Notes under the pieces: generated by a model
What the model was told of the DNA's origin: nothing
The model's input: the letters and a program-made list of their open reading frames with translations, nothing else
The model's database searches: none
DNA from: Pelargonium nanum
Lineage: Eukaryota; Streptophyta; Magnoliopsida; Geraniales; Geraniaceae
DNA: 27,605 nt
Direction of reading: 5' to 3'
NCBI GenBank assembly: GCA_036897485.1
Contig: JAYMTF010000979.1
Coordinates: 1-27,605 of the forward strand
Shown here: in pieces, positions 20,701-27,605 of the stretch
Layout: every line of letters begins with the position of its first letter
How positions within the stretch are numbered: position 1 is the stretch's first letter
Translations under genes and position numbers: made by a program

Positions 20701-23700
20701 AGAGTTCTGATTCTAAAAGTATTGGGGAGCTAACAAATGGAACATCAGGTGAGCTCATTTTTATGAATATTGCACTTTTGTTGCTTTGCTATCCAGGGAA
20801 GATGGTCCAACAATAATAAAACTCAAATCTATCTATACAATATACATACTGTAAAAGCTGAAAAAAAGGGTTTATAACGCGAATTAGAGTGACACATCAT
20901 CAAGCTTATAGTATTGGTATGAACTTTTTGTTAATTATGAATAATCCCAATTTCAAACTCAAAATCGATCAAAATCTAAATATATATATTTTAATTTAAA
21001 ATTCTGATTCTGTTGTATGAGAGAAAATTTCATCTTTTGTGACCTTTTGATATGGATTAAAAATAGATGGATTAATAACGTTACATATTACTATATCATA
21101 GTAAATTATTTATAAATTTAATTGATAAAAAAATAACATATAAAATAAAAAATAAATTCTATTATGAATATGATTCAAAGCTCGTGAAACGCAAGTATAA
21201 ATAAAAATTTGATTTCAGTATTTCTAATACAAATAATTAAGAATATTACAATTTTAATTTTATATACCAAAATTGGATTTGAAAAATTGATATTATTTCA
21301 ATAGTCTTGCAGCCTTTACTGGTCTTCACATATTGTCAGACAATCCGTAGGCTAAAAACAATGATATTTTTATCAAATTCATTACGTTGTTTTTTGAGAG
21401 AAAAATTCATTACGTTGTTAAAAATTAAGTTGTCAATAATTTGTATTAGAAGTATTGAAATAAAATTTGTTTCACCTAGCTTAAATGTGTTATGATATTA
21501 ATGTATGGATAACTCATTTACCCTATACATATAATGGGGGTTCACTTCTTTTACTATTGATTAGGTTTTAGAATCTACTGTAGTATGCTTTGACTCTCTG
21601 TTAAACCTTATGGTTGTAATAATTCCTTCAATTTAAGGTCTTGCAAATATACCTAATGGCTACTATTTCTTTTTACCCTGTAACAGGATCCATTTTTGTA
21701 TTTCTGATTTAGATGCTAGATATATGTCAATTATTCCCCTTCCTTATAATAATAGTTTATCTCCTCGTGCAGAAGATGGTCAAGAGAAGACTAATGATGA
21801 TGCTCCAGAGAACAATCCTCAGTATACCACTGTTTATGTTGGCAATCTTGCTCCAGAGGCAAGCCTTCGTTTTCTATTATTTTATTTTGTTAAATGATCT
21901 CTTTGTAATTTTGTTCTGCAATCTATAACTGGCAAGCTATATGATACATGGTTGCTTTTGTGGTGGTTCTCGCAAGGAAGTAAAATATATAATAATGCCA
22001 GTCCCTAGCATCATTTTTGTGTGTGGCTTATATCACTTAATCTACTGCAATGACTTCATACTTGATTAAGTGCCAAAAAGAGAAAAGAAAAAGTTGTCAG
22101 TTTGGTGCAATGTAACAATTATATTGATCAGATGAGCGGAAGAAGTTGGTTGTAAATTGTAATAGCCAGATTCAGCCGTTGTAGCAGATGAATTCATTCT
22201 GTTATAAATTATATTATTTCTCTCATAAAGGCTAGAACATGATAGTATAATCTATTTTTGATGTCTCTTTTAATGCCATAGGGGCATTCTGCTTCTCTGT
22301 TTGATAAAAGTTCCTGTTGTATTCAATACTGGTTCTCATCAACAAATGGTTTCAGGTTGCGTCAAATGATCTTCACCGACATTTCCATGCACTTGGTGCT
22401 GGAACCATTGAAGATGTTCGGGTTCAACGAGATAAAGGTTTTGGTTTTGTGAGATACAGCACTCATGCTGAAGCAGCTCTAGCTATTCAAATGGGAAATG
22501 CTCGAATTCTTTTTGGGAAACCAATTAAGGTAACTTATTTATGAAAAAATAACCCTGCTGTTTTGCATAATTTACGAGACTAATAAAAATAAAACAAAAA
22601 ATCTTCTATTTGTATTTGCCAACAACCCTAAATTTAAATATAGAGTAAAGCTGAAAGCTGTTCATGGAGGACAACAACCACATAACTTTTTTATTATACG
22701 ATTTTGGAATTGAAAGCTTACAAAAGGCAAACTGAAAGCAAATGCCAACTAGAGTTTTTTTTTTTTTTTTTTTTTGCATCACAAGAGTGGCAAATAGTTA
22801 GGTTCTTTCTAAAAATTATATTGTGAATGTAAGAACTCACTTTTACAATTACTAAGTTCAGCACTTCAGCTGCAATTTAATTATGATGTTTAATGTTTGA
22901 GAACTTATCCAAAGAACATATTTGCAAAAGGGTCATTGTCAACCCAAGTGTTGTGTTTTTCCTTTTACTCAATCTTGAAAAAATAATTGTTTTTAATATC
23001 AATTCTTTTGGGGGGTTTAAATAATATGCGGATTGGTTATAGTATAGCATCGGAAAATGTTTTATAGGATTCATATTGCCATAATTTTTTATCCAAGGAT
23101 AGTGACAAACTTTCATCACCCAATGATTTCATATTGAAAGGATAACAATAAACTAGATCAAATACCCTAGGAAGTATAATAATGCACTACATTTCAATGA
23201 GAAAATGTGAGGATTTAGAGGATAAACACGTTGAAAAGCATAACAGTGCACAACACTTTAGTTACATTAAAAATACCGGTACATGGTTAAGTGCTCCTCT
23301 TTTATAGATTTCTAGCGCCGGTACTGACTGTACTTAGTAAAGGAACTGTTGTGCTGACAGACAATGGGGGTATAGTATAGAAGATAGCTAAAATTGATAG
23401 ATGCCAGGTTTTGCTATCAAGTTCTCACAATTCCTGCCATAGGTTCAAAGCACAAACTATATAGTAAAAAGAATTGTTAGCATTGCAGCTGTTGTTTTTA
23501 ATTGGTTTTGTAGTCGCTACTAGGTTCACAAGTTGATCTAATGTACATCAGTATATACTGTATACTGTTTTTAAATTGTAAGTTACTAGCAAAACACAAC
23601 CCTTTGAAGTATAACAGATTAACTGGTGAAGATAATGGTAAACTGTTTCACACACATACACACGCATATTTACATTTCTTTCTTCTTCTTTTTTTTCTTT

Positions 23701-24312
23701 TTTTTTGTTTTTTTCTCCCTGAACGACGTGTAAGTTGTCTTTAATCATTTTAACGTTTCTGCTAAGCAAATATGACATTTGACTAACTGGTAATAGGCCA
23801 TACTCCTATGGTTTAAATATTTAGTGCTTATGTAGTGTTGCATAGTGTATTCAGTGATCTTTGTATGAAATCCAATTCTATTTCAAATTGATTGGTTGTA
23901 AAATCTAATAATAAGATTAGTTTACATGCCATAATCTGAATTTTTTATGCCATATGGAGAAAATGTGATCCGATGTTTTGTGATATTTGTTGTCTGAGCA
24001 AAATTATACTTGTTGCAGTGCTCATGGGGTAGCAAACCTACTCCACCAGGGACAAGCTCTACTCCTCTTCCTCCGCCATCTGTAGCACACATGCCTGCTT
24101 TTTCAGTAGCTGACCTTGCAGCCTATGAGCGACAAATGGCATTGAGCAAGATGGTTGGGGCACAAGCGCTTATGCATCCGCAGAGTCAACATGCCCTCAA
24201 CCTTAAGCAAGCAGCCATGGGAATGGGTGGTAATAGTGGCAGTCAGGCCATGTATGATGGTGGGTACCAAAACATGGCAGCTGCTCAGCAGCTCATGTAC
24301 TATCATCAGTGA
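17762..24312 (+). CDS. UBP1: UBP1-type oligouridylate-binding protein, three RRMs (twelve exons)
   Basis: Exons are 17762-17845, 18571-18632, 18953-19055, 19331-19407, 19485-19546, 19653-19740, 19908-19983, 20076-20106, 20629-20748, 21773-21858, 22356-22529 and 24019-24312. Phases agree throughout, giving 418 aa, close to the usual UBP1 length. The N-terminus is Gln-rich ([20 protein letters not shown]). RRM1 has RNP2 YVGNIH (50-55) and RNP1 YGFVDYF (86-92). RRM2 has IFVGDL (134-139) and RGFGFVSF (173-180). RRM3 has VYVGNL (255-260) and KGFGFVRY (290-297). The C-terminus ends [20 protein letters not shown], characteristic of plant UBP1 proteins. These TIA-1-like proteins bind U-rich pre-mRNA and mRNA, aid splicing of weak introns, stabilise mRNA and enter stress granules. 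All introns are GT-AG except intron 10 (21859-22355), which starts GC. The related RBP45/47 family is less likely given the tail. Confidence 0.96.
18051..18067. repeat. (TTA)n microsatellite in UBP1 intron 1
   Basis: A short TTA trinucleotide run in the first intron. Confidence 0.8.
20828..21203. mobile_element. Possible Helitron-like remnant in UBP1 intron 9
   Basis: A segment beginning TCTATCTATACAATATACAT resembles the 5' ends of plant Helitrons, which often read TCTATACTA-like with an AAAGC soon after. Near 21180-21200, GCTCGTGAAACGCAAGT resembles the degraded hairpin stem of a Helitron 3' end. The interior is AT-rich and non-coding. No clear CTRR terminus was seen, so this is a weak call. 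Confidence 0.28.
21859..22355 (+). other. GC-AG intron of UBP1 (intron 10)
   Basis: The exon ends CCAGAG and the intron starts GCAAGC. The acceptor is TTTCAG. No GT near the junction keeps the RRM3 reading frame, and the protein across the junction ([15 protein letters not shown]) is what UBP1 proteins have. GC donors with AG|GCAAG context are a known minor class spliced by the major spliceosome. Confidence 0.85.
22755..22775. repeat. T21 tract in UBP1 intron 11
   Basis: A run of 21 T lies on the sense strand of the 1,489-bp last intron, 225 bp after its donor. UBP1 proteins bind oligo(U), so a role in self-binding is conceivable, though it may be a simple microsatellite or retroelement tail. 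Confidence 0.8.
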
Positions 24313-25542
24313 TTTATATTATTCAGAGATGATAACTACTCCCCCCATCCCACATCCCCATATGTACTATCTTAGCAAGGAGGAATAAGTCTCTACAACA
24401 CTTGAGGATGGTTTTCATTTTTTCTTCTTCTGGTTTTTATTTATATCTCCCATCAGCCATGGGATAGAATGCTGTATTTGTGACACATACCGGCCGTGTC
24501 AAGGATGGTTTGTCACTTTTTTTTTCTTCTTGGAACATTTATATGGTGATTGAGTGATGGAACAATGATATTTACCACTTAATGGAAATCAGACTAAATT
24601 ATTTACAACAATGGTTCGAATGATGTGCTCGTTACTTACCATGATTCAGAGCTTATCTCTTCCAAAAAAAATTATTCACTGTTAGTTGTTCAGCTAGGTG
24701 TTTGTTAGTCCAAACTTCTCAGTAGCTGGATGTTATTCACAAAACTCAATTATGTTTGGGAGAAAAATTAATTGTAAAAATGACTAAAAAGAGAATGACA
24801 TAATTGGTAGGACGGTTACACTACAGGAGCTGTGGTTTAATGAGTTTTCACAGGAATTTTTGAGTGAAAGGTTCATGCTTGATATTTTTAGCCAACAAAA
24901 TGTCTCCAATGAGTTGCCTTTATATCCTACCTAGCTGACCCAAAAGGATGCTACAGGAGTTCCCTTGTATTAATTGTTTGAATTGTTTTTATAATAAGTA
25001 AGCCTCACAAAATTTGAGTCTATTTTCGAAAATTCAGATTTAATCTCTCTTTGCAAGTTTGGATGAAAACTTTCACCCTTCTAACTAAAATATTATTGGA
25101 TAAACAAGTCTTTACCTTCAAACAAGATGAACAAACTACCAAACTCATTCAATGACTTTGAAAATTTCCAACGTCCAGCAGCTACAAAATATTCCTTAAA
25201 CTTAAAATGTTATTCAATTTCTTTTATCATCATAAGTAGAGTGGATATCAATACCAACCAAATCTTACATTTATGTTTTGTTGGTTATTAAATGCATTAA
25301 GTTTGATTGTGAAATGAGAAAGATGGAGTAACTTGCATGCCTTAAGTTTGATTTGGAATTAAAAAATAATGGAGGGACAACATGTTCTGTAACCATTAAC
25401 TAACAACAACTTCCAATTGTTACTATTTTCCACAACTGTATGTTTGTAGCTGCAACAAAAGCACAACTTCTAGTTGAGCTGCACCATCCATTATTTATAA
25501 TAATTAAGATAGATATACAACAAAAGTTCATTAAAAAGCAGA
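24313..25542. other. Intergenic region between convergent UBP1 and BAHD genes
   Basis: This 1.2-kb gap between two genes that point at each other must hold both 3' UTRs. It is AT-rich. No ORF, RNA gene, repeat array or convincing transposon end was seen. ACTCCCCCCATCCCACATCC near 24338 looks a little like a MITE end but has no partner. Confidence 0.6.
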
Positions 25543-27328
25543 TTAAAGTTGAGAGTTATAGTTAACATAATCCCAAGTCAAGGGCCTAAAAATGTTACTA
25601 GCCTCAGTCTCAATAAACCGTAAATGTTGCGGAAAGAGGTGCATGTACACCACCCAATCACCGTTTCCAAGAGGACTAGGCATAGGCATCACGTAACCGG
25701 CTGTGCCTCCCCATGGGAAATGGTACGACCCAAAGGCCGGCCTCCCCCACCCAAAATCCACCTTCCACTCCGGGAACCGTTGCCCGGACGACACCACGAA
25801 AGCCGGTCCTTCGTGATGTCCGGTTCCGTATATCTTCGCCAGAGCCGCCCCCGGCCGGTGAGCCTCCACCCAATCAATCAACCCCAAGAAATGCTCTCCT
25901 GTCACCGCACCTTCCACAAATGCGTGAACTTCATCAGCCACCCAACTCAACGGCTTCTCCTTCAACTCTAGAACTTTCTTTCCGCCGTACGGAATAGACA
26001 ACACGTTTCCAAAATAAGAAGCCATCAGATCACCACCCAATCCTCTCCTCCCATCAACAACAATCCCCATTTTGACCTCCATATTGTTAGGATCATTGTT
26101 TTTAATGTTTTGATATTCGTATTGGGCTATCATTTTCCATATGAATGCACTAAATGTCTCAAGTTTGGTCCTGCTATTTCTGGCGAGTGATTGCAGCTCA
26201 TTTAGTTGCGCAAATGGTACATAGTATATGCGACTCACTAGTGTATCTGTTGCAGCTGTGGCTTGGTTATGAGGAGGAGGTAAGGAGGAGATAGGCACGT
26301 AGAGGTGGTCATAAACAGAATGGTCGATGCAGAGAGGGCGTCGAGGATTGAGTAGTGACCGCCGGAACGTTGGTACAATGGATGTTGGTTCAGACCGTGC
26401 CATTTCTGCCCATGAAACCAGAAACATGTTGGCTGAGTACGCGTCGGCTACTCGGTGATCAAACGTGCAAGCCACCACCATCCCTCCGCATTTCAGTTCA
26501 GTAGCCTACAACATATAATCATGAAAGTATAAGAGTAAATATATCACACTAACTTGTATTTCAAACCTCATATGTTTTTGGGCAGTGGTAGAGCCTGATG
26601 TCTTAAGCAGTGGATGCAGCTGAATCAACTATATAAATTTTTATAAAATATTTCAACTCAATTTCTATATGTGCGAAGACGACACTCACCACTAAAACTT
26701 TTTATCAAGTTAGGGTGGGGGCAATGACCCACACCTTTAACTGTGACATTGGTTCTTCGTATAACAAATTTAGAGGATTCAAACTGCCTAAAATTTAGAG
26801 ATCATGCTATGAATATAAATGTGTGTATATGATATGTAGCTATAACTATAATTTTTTAACTAGCAAATTGGTGAGGGGCATCACCTGGACAGTGAGCACG
26901 CCGTGGGTCTTGTGGGGAACTAGTTTACCCTCAAAGTGAATGTCAGGGTTGTAAAAATTAAGTTGTTGAAGTTCAAGATCGGAGACGGCTTCGATGAAGT
27001 CCACCCCTCTATTGTTGCACAGAATCTCAAGCTCTCCGGTGGAACTCGGAACAACCTCGCCGGCAAATACATAGTAAAAGACAAGAGCTTGGGCCATGGA
27101 ATTCTTTAGAGTACTAACCATGGAACCAAACATGGACGTCGTCGAGTTGATATAGTTTGGGTTGTTCTTGTAACAAAAAAACACCCCGACGTCCACCGGA
27201 GGAAGGAGCAAGTCTAGGTTAGACAGCGGTAGCCGGCGCTCTTGCATTGCCGGCGAAACAGCTGTCACTACTTCTTTGTTGGTCACTCTCACACTCATCA
27301 TGAACTCATCACTATGCTCCATCATCAC
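25543..27328 (-). CDS. BAHD (HXXXD-type) acyltransferase (two exons)
   Basis: Exon 1 is 27328-26885 and exon 2 is 26505-25543, joined by a GT-AG intron of 379 bp in phase 0, giving 468 aa. The intron sits just after a VQ pair (residues 147-148), the conserved intron position of many BAHD genes. The catalytic HRVAD (165-169) follows FD, and the structural DFGWG motif is at 398-402, both intact. BAHD enzymes transfer acyl groups from CoA thioesters to alcohols or amines in the cytosol, making hydroxycinnamate esters and amides and volatile esters. The PWGGTAGYVMPMPSPLG stretch and overall form resemble hydroxycinnamoyl- and coniferyl-alcohol-type members, but the substrate cannot be read from the sequence. 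Three Met codons begin the frame, with two more at residues 10-11, so the true start may be slightly downstream. It is convergent with UBP1. Confidence 0.93.
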
Positions 27329-27529
27329 CTTTCTTATTGCATCTCATAGGTATTAACAATTATGTGACTATCTCTCTATATATACACACACAAAAAAACT
27401 GTAATTCAAGTCTGTTTTACTTCATTTCTTTGTCCATCCTTTGCCCATTACTTGATCTTGAATACTTTATGGACAAGCCTCTCCAAGATCCATCTTCATC
27501 TTTTTTCCCTAAATATTTCAAAGTATAAA
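27329..27529. other. Upstream region of the BAHD gene
   Basis: This short region holds the leader and core promoter of the minus-strand BAHD gene and ends at a transposon-like terminus. The 192-bp plus-strand ORF in it shows no coding features. Confidence 0.5.
27377..27384 (-). promoter_or_regulatory. Candidate TATA box of the BAHD gene
   Basis: TATATATA lies about 49 bp upstream of the first BAHD ATG on the minus strand. It would place the start site near 27350 with a very short leader, which would favour initiation at the first Met codons or slightly downstream. Confidence 0.4.
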
Positions 27530-27605
27530 GGGTTAATTACAGATAACCCATATGAACTATCCACATAAAACAGATACATCCCCTGAACTTTGTTTTGTGA
27601 CAGAT
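27530..27605. mobile_element. Possible terminal repeat of a second MULE-like element, cut by the window end
   Basis: GGGTTAATTACAGATAACCC followed by ATATGAACTATCC and CCCCTGAACTTTG has the same plan as the MULE end at 14009 (GGGGTAATTGCAAATGCACC, then ATTAACTTT, then CCCCATAAACTTT). The other end lies outside the window, so target duplications cannot be tested. Confidence 0.4.

Noticed and set aside
25624-25997. Plus-strand ORFs over the BAHD gene
   Set aside because: They are shadows of the minus-strand coding exon, which has intact catalytic motifs.
1-27605. CRISPR arrays, tRNA or rRNA genes, or a biosynthetic gene cluster
   Set aside because: None was seen. The five genes belong to unrelated pathways and are spaced and oriented like ordinary plant genes.

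Overview
This window is nuclear DNA from a flowering plant, most likely a eudicot. The protein-coding genes are split by GT-AG introns into short, moderately GC-rich exons, set in AT-rich introns and intergenic DNA. The proteins are typical land-plant families: a pollen-type LRR receptor kinase, a GH28 pectinase-like protein, a JAZ repressor, a UBP1-type RNA-binding protein and a BAHD acyltransferase. The species cannot be named from the sequence alone.

Layout. Positions 1-930 (minus) hold the 5' part of a pollen-receptor-like-kinase gene that runs off the left edge. Positions 2775-9372 (plus) hold a five-exon GH28 gene encoding a membrane-anchored polygalacturonase-like protein of 491 aa; its fourth intron carries two related Stowaway MITEs and its second intron holds an unexplained antisense exon-like ORF. 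Positions 10295-11734 (plus) hold a five-exon JAZ gene of 215 aa, with MYC-type boxes upstream and a classic Jas intron. From 11.7 to 17.7 kb there is no intact gene. This gap holds a 1,239-bp MULE-type element with a perfect 9-bp target duplication (14009-15247), a decayed LINE-type RNase H fragment (about 15657-15959) and a broken copia LTR remnant (about 16300-16960). Positions 17762-24312 (plus) hold a twelve-exon UBP1 gene of 418 aa with three RRMs and one GC-AG intron. Positions 25543-27328 (minus) hold a two-exon BAHD acyltransferase of 468 aa, convergent with UBP1. The last 76 bases resemble the terminal repeat of the MULE and may begin another such element.

The genes do not form an operon or an obvious biosynthetic cluster. 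They are independent plant genes for cell-surface signalling, wall pectin, jasmonate repression, mRNA handling and acyl transfer. No new multi-gene system was found. The best leads are small: the antisense exon-like ORF in the GH28 intron, the MULE and its GC-rich cargo, the JAZ intron structure and the GC-AG intron in UBP1.
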